Shown piece by piece: positions 53,847 to 63,704 of a DNA stretch of 64,000 nucleotides. The translations under genes and the position numbers were made by a program. Every line of letters begins with the position of its first letter. Position 1 is the first letter of the stretch. The notes under the pieces were generated by a model. That model saw only the letters and a list, made by a program, of their open reading frames with translations. It ran no database searches and had not been told where the DNA came from. The stretch is from Actinoallomurus purpureus (GTDB taxonomy: Bacteria; Actinomycetota; Actinomycetes; Streptosporangiales; Streptosporangiaceae), in NCBI RefSeq assembly GCF_024055795.1, contig NZ_JAMXMY010000025.1:1-64000 (forward strand). The letters run 5' to 3'.

Positions 53847-53878
53847 GTGAGCGGCGGCGGACCACCGCCGCCGCTCAC
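53847..53878 (+). terminator. terminator after the two-component operon
   Basis: GTGAGCGGCGGCGG (53847-53860) pairs perfectly with CCGCCGCCGCTCAC (53865-53878), 4-base loop, 30 bases after the stop. Confidence 0.75.
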
Positions 53879-53954
53879 GGCCCCCTTCCCAGCCGGCTGC
53901 CGCCACTGACGGACCCATCGATCCCAGCGGGTCACCTCAGCCGTTCGCGTCGCC

Positions 53955-54530
53955 CTATCCCGGCCTGCCGCCGACGCCGCTCACGGCCTCCTGTCTCAGG
54001 TGTTTCTCGAAGTAGACCGTGACGGTGCCTCCGGTGGCCTTGCGGTCCACCTCCCGCCAGCCGAACGAGCGGTACAGCCCGATCGCGACCCGTTGCTTGA
54101 CGGTGGTGTCGGCCCGGAGCACGCGGTAGCCGAGCTCGGCGGCGCGTTGCTCCAGGACGGTGACGAGAGCCGCGCCGTAGCCCCGGCCCTGCAGGTCGGG
54201 ACGGACGCGCAGGCGGACCATCTCGGCGGTCCCGTCGTCGACGCGCCGTAGCCCGCCGAGCGCCGCGACCTCTCCGCGCACCTCTCCGACGAGGAACTCG
54301 CCCCGGTCGCGGAGATAGATCTCCTCGATCCGGGCGAAGTCGCCGTCGTAGTAGACGCCGTCACCGGGGCGCAACCCCACCTGGAACAGGCATTCCTGGT
54401 GGAGGGCGAACACCGTCCGGTGGTCACGTCGGGTGTAGCGCCGGAGACGGAGGTCCGCGAACTGCCATTCGGGTGGCTCCCTGCGCAGCCTCCGTGGGAT
54501 CGCCGAGGTGCTCCCTGACACGCGGGCCAC
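53955..54530 (-). CDS. GNAT family N-acetyltransferase
   Basis: The 191-residue product has the GNAT strand 2-4 region FLVGEVRGEVAALGGLRRV then AEMVRLRVRPDLQGRGYGAAL, containing the acetyl-CoA loop (QGRGYG), and the C-terminal VKQRVAIGLYRSFGWREV, typical for small-molecule or protein N-acetylases. GTG at 54530 is three bases after the stop of the upstream HTH/TPR regulator on the same strand, so the two are an operon. This repeats the regulator-acetyltransferase order at 17288-19080. Confidence 0.85.
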   Translation of the reverse strand: MARVSGSTSAIPRRLRREPPEWQFADLRLRRYTRRDHRTVFALHQECLFQVGLRPGDGVYYDGDFARIEEIYLRDRGEFLVGEVRGEVAALGGLRRVDDGTAEMVRLRVRPDLQGRGYGAALVTVLEQRAAELGYRVLRADTTVKQRVAIGLYRSFGWREVDRKATGGTVTVYFEKHLRQEAVSGVGGRPG

Positions 54531-54533
54531 GGA

Positions 54534-56192
54534 TCAGGCCTGCCTTCTGGTGATCCCCGCCGTCGCCGGGGCGGCGAGCGCGTCACGGAACTCACGCGCC
54601 GCCCGGATGTCGCCGTACTGCGCGACCACGGCGCTGGCGAGCTGGCGGGCACGGTGGATCACGATGTCGGTCCGGTGCGCGGCGGACACCGCGAGGATGG
54701 TCTCCTTCGCGGTGCGCAGCGCCTCTTCGGGCTCTCCTTCCTGGAGACGGCACGACGCCCGGTCGAGCCAGATGAGCGTGCGGTCGAGCTCTTCGGTCGT
54801 GGGGTAGAGGGTCAGGGCCTTGCGGAGGGTCTCCTCGGCGTTCCCGTGATCACCGAGGTTGGTGTAGGTGTCGCCCATGTGGAAGGCCAGTTGGCGCTCG
54901 GTGTAGCCGAAGGCGGTGTCCTTCACCTGTTCCTTTCCCAGCTGGGAGAAGACCGCCTGGCCGCGTGCGAGCGCGCGTTTGGCGCTGGGGACCGCTTCAT
55001 TGCGTCCCCGCTTGACGAGCATGCCGAGGGCGCGGGCCTCGACGATCGGCGCCATCGCGCCGGCCACGCTCGGCGCGCGGCCGGCCAGGTCCTGCGCCCG
55101 CCGCGCGAGGTGCAGGGCCTCGCGCGGATCGCCGTAGTACATCGGCACGAGTGCCTCGCGCACGCTCACCCAGGCGCGGAGCGCGCGGTCGCCGGTCTCG
55201 TCGGCGGCCGTCCGCGCGGTGCGGAAGAAGGAGCGGGAGAGGCGGTGGTCACCGAGGTCGATCATGATGACGCCGGACATGCCGGACAGCTGTGCCGCGA
55301 TCCGGCACAGCCTCTCCTGCAGTTCGATCGGCTGCCGTTGCTCGCACATCCGGCGGACCTCGCTGAAGTCCAACAGGACGTCGCAGAGCAGCCGCAGCGG
55401 CGGCGTCGACATGTACTGCTGTCCGTACCCCTGTACGGTCTCCTCCCACTGGTCGAGCATGGTGGGCGACACGGAGGCGTTGACCAGGGTGTCGTCCATG
55501 CGGCGGCGGATGCCGTCGACCGCCCCCAAGATCTGACCGTCGAGCACCACGCCTGCCCCGGCCAGGATCTGCAGGAGAGTTCGCCGAAGCACTATGTCCT
55601 CCTCATCTCCGTCCTTGCCTCCGGGGTCCTCGGCGCGGTATCGGACCCGGGACATGCGCGGAACAGAGTGTTGGTCGAATTTGGACGCCCATTCGTTGCT
55701 GTCGGTGACGACGGCTCGCGGCCTGATCACACTGTCGGGCTCGCGAGCCGCGGTCTGCTGGGCACCGGCCCGCGGGCGCTCGTGCCGGTGCCCGCAGACG
55801 CACGGCCCTTGAAAGCCGAGGTCCGGGGGTTCGACTCGGTAGACGCTGCACAGGTAGTGCAGATATTCGGGGCCCGGACGCTTGTAGCCGCTCTCGTACG
55901 CCGACAGCAGCGTCTCGCCGAGCTTGGGGAGGGGTTTTCCCTCCAACTCGTAAATCGCCCTCACCTGGGCGACGACATCGGACAACGCGATGCCGTGCGC
56001 CAGTCGCTGGGATTTGATCTGACTGGTTCCGAAGATCGGCCCGCATTGATCGTGAATTTCCCTCGCAATGTCGGGTGGCGCATGACCTTGTGCCAGCCCG
56101 CGGGCACGGATACGACGTGCCGTTTCAGCCTCTTTGCGAGGTGGATCCTTTTTACGGGGATCTGTCACTTCCGTTCTTGAGGGATCTGTCAC
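54534..56192 (-). CDS. HTH and TPR transcriptional regulator
   Basis: The 552-residue product has an N-terminal charged segment, an XRE-like HTH (SQRLAHGIALSDVVAQVRAIYELEGKPLPKL...YESGYKRPGPEYLHYLC, about 60-120), a Cys pair (GPCVCGH) and TPR-like helical repeats over the C-terminal 330 residues (for example YGDPREALHLARRAQ, HGNAEETLRKALTLYP and EPEEALRTAKETIL). Start GTG 56192 is chosen for its AGGAGG about 7 bases upstream; the frame continues to 56354. It is divergent from a small gene at 56500, as the 17288 regulator is from its small-gene pair. Confidence 0.88.
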   Translation of the reverse strand: MTDPSRTEVTDPRKKDPPRKEAETARRIRARGLAQGHAPPDIAREIHDQCGPIFGTSQIKSQRLAHGIALSDVVAQVRAIYELEGKPLPKLGETLLSAYESGYKRPGPEYLHYLCSVYRVEPPDLGFQGPCVCGHRHERPRAGAQQTAAREPDSVIRPRAVVTDSNEWASKFDQHSVPRMSRVRYRAEDPGGKDGDEEDIVLRRTLLQILAGAGVVLDGQILGAVDGIRRRMDDTLVNASVSPTMLDQWEETVQGYGQQYMSTPPLRLLCDVLLDFSEVRRMCEQRQPIELQERLCRIAAQLSGMSGVIMIDLGDHRLSRSFFRTARTAADETGDRALRAWVSVREALVPMYYGDPREALHLARRAQDLAGRAPSVAGAMAPIVEARALGMLVKRGRNEAVPSAKRALARGQAVFSQLGKEQVKDTAFGYTERQLAFHMGDTYTNLGDHGNAEETLRKALTLYPTTEELDRTLIWLDRASCRLQEGEPEEALRTAKETILAVSAAHRTDIVIHRARQLASAVVAQYGDIRAAREFRDALAAPATAGITRRQA

Positions 56193-56499
56193 TTCCCGGC
56201 CTCCTCGGGGGAAAGACCGACCGGATAACTCATGGCCACGGAGATGAAATCTCGCGTACGCAGCGTAACTCCGACATCGCGATACGCCAACCGAATCAGT
56301 CAGAAAGGCAAGCGATACGGTCGCTCTGCCCATACCGGAGCAGAAAAAGCTCATCCAACAGTGGAGAAACCTCTACCCGCGTAGACAGAAGATGGTCTTC
56401 AGCCGCTCTGACGGCCTCTTGACCGCCCCTGGAGGGCTTGCGATTCTCGCACCGCGTGACGAGGTGAGTTCGACTGGTGAGTGAGGGAGGCGTCACACC
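56193..56499. other. divergent promoter region of regulator and small protein
   Basis: 307 bp without a supported gene. It should hold promoters for the HTH/TPR regulator (minus) and the small protein (plus); I cannot assign hexamers with confidence. Confidence 0.35.
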
Positions 56500-56790
56500 G
56501 TGTTCGACGAACGTCGACTGGGATATCTCGAAGGTCTGGTCAGCGAGTTAGGCCGGCGCGGCCTGGTGGCCCGCGTGGTCCGCAGCCGCTCCGGCCCGGC
56601 CTTCTGCCGCGTGGTCAACCCGGACGCCGCGAGCATGTCGGAGAACGTCATGTGCGCTCCGGCGCCCGGAATCCCCGACCAGCGGTCCTGGTACTTCTGG
56701 TGGTCCTGGGGAGAGCCGATGCACGAGGTCGACGACCCGTGCGGTGCCGCCGTCAAGGTGGCCCGCGTCCTGGAGGCGCACGGCGCCTAG
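56500..56790 (+). CDS. small conserved actinobacterial protein next to HTH/TPR regulator
   Basis: The 96-residue product (GTG 56500; GGGAGG about 10 bases upstream) starts with an amphipathic helix (RRLGYLEGLVSELGRRGL), has a sheet with Cys residues and a striking RSWYFWWSWGEPM, and ends with HEVDDPCGAAVKVARVLEAHG. The last part matches the DPAGAARAIAEYLEA end of the 16788-17072 product. No known function; its genomic link to this type of regulator appears twice in the window. Confidence 0.7.
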   Translation: MFDERRLGYLEGLVSELGRRGLVARVVRSRSGPAFCRVVNPDAASMSENVMCAPAPGIPDQRSWYFWWSWGEPMHEVDDPCGAAVKVARVLEAHGA

Positions 56791-56796
56791 AAGATC

Positions 56797-56844
56797 CCCC
56801 GCGGAGCCTGTTGCCAGTGGCGCGGACTGACCGGCTCCGCGGGG
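56797..56844 (+). terminator. hairpin after the small gene
   Basis: CCCCGCGGAGCC (56797-56808) pairs perfectly with GGCTCCGCGGGG (56833-56844), 24-base loop. A 16-bp direct repeat CCGGATCGCACAAGAG follows at 56849 and 56868. Confidence 0.5.
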
Positions 56845-56969
56845 CCCACCGGATCGCACAAGAGCCGCCGGATCGCACAAGAGACGTCCCGTCGTCGCCT
56901 ACCATCCATCGGGTAGGTTCGCCGATCCAACGCGGTCGCCCGACACGGGCACCACCGGGAGGATGTCTC

Positions 56970-58007
56970 GTGTTCGCGCGTCACCCGATGACGACCTTGC
57001 CGTTCCTGGGCGGCAAGGGCACGCTCAACGACGCATGCACGGACAAGGTCCCGAACGCGTCCCCGCCCACCACGGGTTGCCGGTGGACGTGGCAGGTCAC
57101 GCACAACACCCACGTCGCCCACTGGTACCACGACTGGCTCGACGGGAAGAGCCCGATCACCTGGACCGTGAAGGTCATCCTCACGATCGTGATCGCGCTC
57201 GTCCTGCGGAACCTCACGCACAAGCTGATCACCAAGGTCACCGTGCGGATGGCCGAGGGCACGATGTCCGAGCGGCTCCGCGAGAGGACCCGCACGATCT
57301 TCGACGGCAGCCCGGTGCTGGTCAGCGAGCGGCGCCGGCAGCGGGCCGAGACGATGGGGTCGGTGCTGCGGAGCATCTCCTCGCTCATCATCCTCGGCGC
57401 CGCGGCCCTCACCGTGCTCGGTTACCTCGGGCTCGACCTCACGCCGTTCCTCGCCAGCGCCAGCATCGTCGGCGTCGCCGTCGCCTTCGGCGCGCAGAAC
57501 CTCGTGAAGGACTTCCTCACGGGCATGTTCATGCTGCTGGAGGACCAGTACGGCGTCGGAGACGTCATCGACGTCGGCACCGCCAAGGGCACGGTGGAGG
57601 CGGTGACGCTGCGCACGACGCGCCTGCGCGACGTCAACGGCATCGTCTGGTACGTCCCGAACGGGGAGATCAAACGGGTCGGCAACGAGTCGCAGAACTG
57701 GGCCCGCGTCGTCCTCGACGTCCCGGTCGAGTACGACGTCGACCTGGACAAGGTCCGTACGATCCTCGCGGAGACGGCCTCGGCCCTGGCGGTCGAGCCG
57801 CCGTGGGACGAGATCATCTTGGAGGACCCGACGGTCTGGGGCGTCCAGGCGCTGTCCGGCGAGGCGATCGTCGTCCGCGTCGTCTGCAAGACGGCACCGG
57901 GCAAACAGGCCGACACCGCGCGGGAGCTGCGGGAACGCGTCAAGAAGGCGTTCGACGCGGCTGGCGTCGCGGTCGCCACGTTCAAGGAGGACACCTCGGC
58001 CGCGTAG
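56970..58007 (+). CDS. mechanosensitive ion channel, MscS family
   Basis: The 345-residue product has two or three N-terminal membrane helices (WTVKVILTIVIALVLRNL and SSLIILGAAALTVLGYLGL), the pore-lining TM3 (ASASIVGVAVAFGAQNLVKDFLTG) and the beta domain (DVIDVGTAKGTVEAVTLRTTRLRDVNGIVWYVPNGEI). It releases osmolytes on hypo-osmotic shock. GTG at 56970 has GGAGG 8 bases upstream and decides the start. The glbO gene follows at 12 bases, so they may be co-transcribed. Confidence 0.94.
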   Translation: MFARHPMTTLPFLGGKGTLNDACTDKVPNASPPTTGCRWTWQVTHNTHVAHWYHDWLDGKSPITWTVKVILTIVIALVLRNLTHKLITKVTVRMAEGTMSERLRERTRTIFDGSPVLVSERRRQRAETMGSVLRSISSLIILGAAALTVLGYLGLDLTPFLASASIVGVAVAFGAQNLVKDFLTGMFMLLEDQYGVGDVIDVGTAKGTVEAVTLRTTRLRDVNGIVWYVPNGEIKRVGNESQNWARVVLDVPVEYDVDLDKVRTILAETASALAVEPPWDEIILEDPTVWGVQALSGEAIVVRVVCKTAPGKQADTARELRERVKKAFDAAGVAVATFKEDTSAA

Positions 58008-58019
58008 GCTGGGCACGTC

Positions 58020-58403
58020 ATGACACAAGAGGTCACTTTCTACGAAGCGGTCGGCGGCGAGGAGACCTTCCGCCGCCTGGTGCACCGGTTCTACCAGGGG
58101 GTGGCCGCCGATCCGCTGCTGCGCCCGCTCTATCCCGAAGAGGATCTGGGGCCGGCCGAGGAACGGCTCCGGCTGTTCCTGATCCAGTACTGGGGCGGCC
58201 CGCGCACGTACGGCGAGCGGCGTGGTCACCCCCGGCTCCGCATGCGGCACGTGCCGTTCCGGATCGGCGAGGCCGAGCGGGACGCCTGGCTCGGCCACAT
58301 GCGCGACGCCGTCGAGGAGCTGGAGCTCCCCGAGCCGGTCGAGACGATGCTGTGGGACTACCTCGTCATGGCGGCGAACAGCCTGATCAACGCGCCCGGC
58401 TGA
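58020..58403 (+). CDS. glbO: group II truncated haemoglobin
   Basis: Small haem protein (trHbO) implicated in oxygen or NO chemistry at the membrane. The 127-residue product has the 2-on-2 globin landmarks: [19 protein letters not shown] (helices A-B with Tyr25 at B10), LYPE (Tyr38 at CD1), [13 protein letters not shown], proximal His77 in MRHVPFRI and Trp90 (G8) in AWLGHM. Length equals the family norm. ATG at 58020. It is convergent with the MFS gene, whose stop is one base away. Confidence 0.93.
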   Translation: MTQEVTFYEAVGGEETFRRLVHRFYQGVAADPLLRPLYPEEDLGPAEERLRLFLIQYWGGPRTYGERRGHPRLRMRHVPFRIGEAERDAWLGHMRDAVEELELPEPVETMLWDYLVMAANSLINAPG

Positions 58404-58404
58404 C

Positions 58405-59601
58405 TCACCGCCGCGCGCGAGCCTCTGCCGGGGCGGCCGATCGGGTCGATGGCTGTTCGGCCCGTATCGGGAGCAGCAGGCCCGCCACCACCGGGAACGC
58501 CACCGCGACGGCGAAGGCCGTCCCGAAGTCCGACCCGGTGACGAGGAGGCCGAGCACCGGCGGGGTCGCCGCGGCGAGGAGGTTCTGGCCGGTGTTCTGG
58601 ATCCCGAGCGCCCGGCCGGCCCAGGCCCGCCCGGCGTACTCCGCCACGGCGGTGAAGGCCAGCCCGTTGGTCGTCACCGTGATCACCGCCGCGACGACCA
58701 GCACGACGGGGGTGGCGCCCCAGCCCGCCAGCGCGCCGAACGTCAGGGACAGCATCACCACGCCGATTCCCATCGCCAGAATGCGCATCGGCCGCAGCCG
58801 GCTGCCCGCGCGATCGGACCAGTGGCCGACGGCCAGCCGCGCCGCGGCCCCGCCGATCTGGGCGGCCGCCAGCAGCCGGCCGGCGGTTCCGGCGTTCCAG
58901 CCCTGGGCGTCGACCAGGTAGACGAGGGCGAACGCGGACACCGCGAACTGCGGGACCACCAGCAGCGCGCTCGCGGCGTGGATCCGCCACAGGACCGGAG
59001 TCCGGTACGGCGATCGGCCTCCGTGCGGCTCGTCCGCCTCGGTACGGGCCGGGTCGCGGACGAGCAGCGCCACCAGCAGCGCGGCTGCGAGGCAGCAGCA
59101 GGCGAGAAACACCAGGCCGCCCGCCAGGCCGGCGCCCGCCGCGAGCGGCGGCAGGACGAGGGCCGCCAGCCCGACGCCCAGTGGCTGCCCGGTCTGGCGT
59201 ACGCCCATGGCGAGACCGCGCTCGTGGGCGGCGAACCAGCCGAGGATGAGCCGGCCGCTGGCCGCGTGGATGGAAGCCCCACCGGCTCCCGCGACGAAGA
59301 AGCACGCCCCGAGTGCGACCAGGTCGCGCATCGCGGCGGCGGCGAGCAGCGCGGCACCGGCCACTGCCAGGCCCATGGCGAGGATGATCCGTTCGCCCCA
59401 GCGGTCGGCGGCCACGCCCCACAGCGCGAGGGAGACGAGGAGCCCCGCCACGGGGCAGGAGATCAGCATGGCGGCCCGGTCCAGGGAGAGCCCGGCGTCC
59501 GCGCGGAGGGCGGGGATGAGGTACGGAAGGCCGTACTGGTAGGCGCACCCGGCGATCATGGCGAACAACCCGACACCGAGGACCGACCACCGTCTGTTCA
59601 T
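58405..59601 (-). CDS. MFS transporter
   Basis: The 398-residue product has 12 predicted membrane helices and the MFS A-like motif ADRWGERIILAMG between TM2 and TM3, GVRQTGQPLGVGLAAL in TM5, and the corresponding loop GHWSDRAGSRLRPMR in the second half. The 'GVRQTGQPLG' pattern is common in CynX/NarK-like or organic-anion MFS members; the substrate is unknown. ATG at 59601. A 17-bp palindrome lies 15 bases upstream of the start. Confidence 0.9.
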   Translation of the reverse strand: MNRRWSVLGVGLFAMIAGCAYQYGLPYLIPALRADAGLSLDRAAMLISCPVAGLLVSLALWGVAADRWGERIILAMGLAVAGAALLAAAAMRDLVALGACFFVAGAGGASIHAASGRLILGWFAAHERGLAMGVRQTGQPLGVGLAALVLPPLAAGAGLAGGLVFLACCCLAAALLVALLVRDPARTEADEPHGGRSPYRTPVLWRIHAASALLVVPQFAVSAFALVYLVDAQGWNAGTAGRLLAAAQIGGAAARLAVGHWSDRAGSRLRPMRILAMGIGVVMLSLTFGALAGWGATPVVLVVAAVITVTTNGLAFTAVAEYAGRAWAGRALGIQNTGQNLLAAATPPVLGLLVTGSDFGTAFAVAVAFPVVAGLLLPIRAEQPSTRSAAPAEARARR

Positions 59602-59615
59602 ATCATGATACTAAT

Positions 59616-59632
59616 GTCTCATAATATGAGAC
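59616..59632. promoter_or_regulatory. palindromic operator before the MFS gene
   Basis: GTCTCATAATATGAGAC is a perfect 7-3-7 palindrome, and TATCATGATA at 59601-59610 overlaps the start codon. The AT-rich core in a GC-rich genome suggests a GntR-, MarR- or TetR-type repressor site at the transcription start. No such regulator gene is adjacent. Confidence 0.6.
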
Positions 59633-59652
59633 GAGTCTGGCGGTGAACGCGG

Positions 59653-59685
59653 CGCGCCACCGGACCGTCGGGGTCCGGTGGCGCG
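59653..59685 (-). terminator. terminator of the S37 peptidase gene
   Basis: CGCGCCACCGGACC (59653-59666) pairs perfectly with GGTCCGGTGGCGCG (59672-59685), 5-base loop, beginning 15 bases after the minus-strand stop at 59700. Confidence 0.75.
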
Positions 59686-59699
59686 TCGTCGGGGCTTCG

Positions 59700-61103
59700 C
59701 TACAGCGGCGGGCGCTGGGCGAGGCTCGGGTCCTCGGCGACCTGCGGGACCGAGAGGGTCTTCGCCTGCGCTGCGGACACGCCGGCCCAGCGGAGGAGGT
59801 CGGCGGTCGCCCGCGCGCGCTGCGCGTCGGGCAGCTTCGCGATCAGGCGTCCGCTGTGGTTCATGCCGGGCGCGACGTACACGGCCGAGTCACGGCTGCC
59901 CGGGCCGACGCGGAAGGCCTCGGCGCCCCACGGGTCGTTCTGGCCGTAGACGAACATCATGTGGGTCGCGTGGGCGTCGACCCAGTGGTCGATGTCCTTC
60001 ATGGCCGTCGGGTCGAACCGCATCGGGATGTCCCTCGGCACGTACGTCCGCGGCTGGTAGGTGCTCTCGTAGCGCAGCAGCGGACGCAGGTGCCTGAACT
60101 TCGGCGACGGCCAGCCGAGCTGGGTGCCCGCCTGGTAGTAGTACGCGATGTACGGCTCCAGGCCCTGGTCGGTGTAGGTCAGCGCGCCGGAGATCGTGTC
60201 GAAGTAGGAGTAGATGGCGTCGGTCGAGGCGGTCGTCGCCGGGATGTCCTTGCACTCCGACTGCAGGTGGTACTGCCAGAACGCCCACTCGAAGTCCATC
60301 ACCGAGTTCTCGAAGGCCCGGTCGACGGTCTTGATGATCTTCCAGGTATAACCCGCCTTCTCGGCATCGGCGCTCATCCGCGCCAGGATCTGCGGGCGGC
60401 GCTTCAGCAGCTCGCGCTGCAGACTTTCCAGGTTCGTCCGGCACCGGGGATCGGTTCCGACCTTCTTGAAGAACCGGTCGTACGCGCTGTCGTCCTTGTT
60501 ATTGACGTCGTTGGGAGCGACATAGGCGACCGTTCCGTCGACGTCCGACGGGTAGAAACGCTTGTGGTAAGTGGCGGTCATGCCACCCTTACTGGCCCCC
60601 GTCGAGATCCACTTGCCGTGGTAAATGGTCTTGAGCGCCTTGATCAGCCGGTGCTCGTCGGTCGCGGCCTGCCAGATGGTGTCCTTCTTCCACACCGGCG
60701 GCTCGGGCTCCGACGGCGAGAAGAAGCGGTACTCCACCGAGATCTGGTTACCGCCGACGAGCGCCGTCGGCTCCGACAGGAACATCGTCGTGGGCGTGTT
60801 GTAGCCGCTGGTGTACAGGACCATCGGCAGGTCGGCGGACTTGTGCTCGAGCAGCACGCGCTGCTCGAACCAGCCGCGTTCCGGGTGCCGGTGGTCGACC
60901 GGCTGCCGGTAGTTGAGCCAGAGCCAGCGGTAACCGGACAGGGTGGAGGTCTTCTCCTCCACCGTCATACCGGGAATCGCCTTGAGCTTGGTCAGGACGT
61001 CGTCGTCCGCCGCTCGTACGGGCGCCGCGTGCGCGGTTCCGCCGACGCCGCCGAGCCCCGCCGCGAGCAGCAGTGCCAGCATTCCTCGAGAGAGGTTGCG
61101 CAT
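59700..61103 (-). CDS. secreted tripeptidyl/prolyl aminopeptidase, S37 (PS-10) family
   Basis: The 467-residue product has a Sec signal peptide (MRNLSRGMLALLLAAGLGGVGGTAHA) and the S37 catalytic domain: nucleophile Ser in STGASKGGMTA (about 171), the Asp in FVYGQNDPWGAEAF and His in GMNHSGRL near the C-terminus. Streptomycete relatives remove N-terminal tripeptides from extracellular proteins. ATG at 61103 opens the signal peptide. It stands alone with its own terminator. Confidence 0.9.
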   Translation of the reverse strand: MRNLSRGMLALLLAAGLGGVGGTAHAAPVRAADDDVLTKLKAIPGMTVEEKTSTLSGYRWLWLNYRQPVDHRHPERGWFEQRVLLEHKSADLPMVLYTSGYNTPTTMFLSEPTALVGGNQISVEYRFFSPSEPEPPVWKKDTIWQAATDEHRLIKALKTIYHGKWISTGASKGGMTATYHKRFYPSDVDGTVAYVAPNDVNNKDDSAYDRFFKKVGTDPRCRTNLESLQRELLKRRPQILARMSADAEKAGYTWKIIKTVDRAFENSVMDFEWAFWQYHLQSECKDIPATTASTDAIYSYFDTISGALTYTDQGLEPYIAYYYQAGTQLGWPSPKFRHLRPLLRYESTYQPRTYVPRDIPMRFDPTAMKDIDHWVDAHATHMMFVYGQNDPWGAEAFRVGPGSRDSAVYVAPGMNHSGRLIAKLPDAQRARATADLLRWAGVSAAQAKTLSVPQVAEDPSLAQRPPL

Positions 61104-61211
61104 CCCTACCCCTTTGTGTCGGATCGCGAGAATGCAACCGCGACATTAGGGCGCAAAGGGCTCGGAAAGTCTGATCTACGCGCGCTTCGTTACTGAACTG
61201 TCGCCGCCCCG

Positions 61212-61267
61212 CCGGTCAGCCGGTCAGCCGGTCAGCCGGTCAGCCGGTCAGCCGGTCAGCCGGTCAG
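61212..61267. repeat. 8-bp tandem repeat, seven copies
   Basis: CCGGTCAG is repeated seven times without error, followed by a partial unit. The last copy contains the stop codon (61264-61266) of the thioesterase gene; the remaining copies lie in its 3' untranslated region. An error-free short repeat of this kind is expected to vary in copy number between strains. Confidence 0.9.
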
Positions 61268-61710
61268 CCGGCCGGAGCGTACGCCTCCAGGAAGGCCCGC
61301 TCTCGCTCGTCGAACCGTCGGGTGCGTCCCTTCGCGAGGTCGTAGCCGACCATGACGGAGGTCGCCCGCGCGTACACGTGCTCGTCGTCGCACACCTCAT
61401 AGGCCAGGCCGAACGACGCCGCACGGATCTGCGTGACCCGCGTCTCCACCCGGACCGGCTCGGGCCGCAGCAGCAACGGCCGCCGGTAGTCGATCTCATG
61501 CCGGGCCACGACCACGCCGTGCAGCGGGTGGCGTCGCTCGCGCTCCGGGTCGGTGAAGAACATCGCCACCCGCGCGTCCTCCAGGTACGTGAGGTACCGG
61601 CAGTTATTGACGTGCCCGAGCGAATCGATGTCGCCGAACCGCACGTGGAACTCGTGCACGTGCTTGCGCGGCACGCCGACGTGGCCGGGGTCAAGGGCAG
61701 ACTGGGTCAT
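61264..61710 (-). CDS. acyl-CoA thioesterase (4HBT hotdog fold)
   Basis: The 148-residue product has the 4-hydroxybenzoyl-CoA thioesterase pattern HEFHVRFGDIDSLGHVNNCRYLTYLEDAR, with the catalytic Asp in RFGDID, then EIDYRRPLLL and SVMVGYDLAKGRTRR. It hydrolyses an acyl-CoA; chain specificity is unknown. ATG at 61710 (GGATGAG upstream), or GTG at 61713. The stop lies inside an 8-bp tandem repeat. Confidence 0.9.
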   Translation of the reverse strand: MTQSALDPGHVGVPRKHVHEFHVRFGDIDSLGHVNNCRYLTYLEDARVAMFFTDPERERRHPLHGVVVARHEIDYRRPLLLRPEPVRVETRVTQIRAASFGLAYEVCDDEHVYARATSVMVGYDLAKGRTRRFDERERAFLEAYAPAG

Positions 61711-61944
61711 CACTCATCCATCTCGTGTCACGGGATCAGGGGACAGTCTCTCGCCTCCCTCGATGGACGAGTGCGGCCGGGGCGCCGATCGCCCTCCGAC
61801 CCGAAACATGCCGCGAGCCATCGGGAGTGCCGCCGACCAAGAGCCATCGGGCGATAGGTCCGACCTCTTTAGACCGCTCCGGCCGCCCCGCCCTGGGGAC
61901 TCCCCGCCTGAGAGATCAGTTCGTCCAAGCCGCCGGCCGAGCAG

Positions 61945-61981
61945 AAGGGCCGCGCGACCATGATGCGGTCACGCGGCCCTT
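61945..61981 (-). terminator. ettA terminator hairpin
   Basis: AAGGGCCGCGCGACC (61945-61959) pairs with GGTCACGCGGCCCTT (61967-61981) with one G-T mismatch and a 7-base loop, 16 bases after the ettA stop, followed on the minus strand by CTGCTCGG. The 61714-61944 gap holds no gene. Confidence 0.7.
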
Positions 61982-61996
61982 TCGTTCGCCGCTGTG

Positions 61997-63694
<1,698 letters not shown>

Positions 63695-63704
63695 GCCTTC
63701 AAGA

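Noticed and set aside
56481-56969. upstream extension of the MscS frame
   Set aside because: It overlaps the 56500-56790 gene in another frame and a hairpin; GTG 56970 with GGAGG is the likely start.
61212-61267. CRISPR array
   Set aside because: Uniform 8-bp units without spacers; no cas genes anywhere in the window. No other direct-repeat/spacer array was seen.
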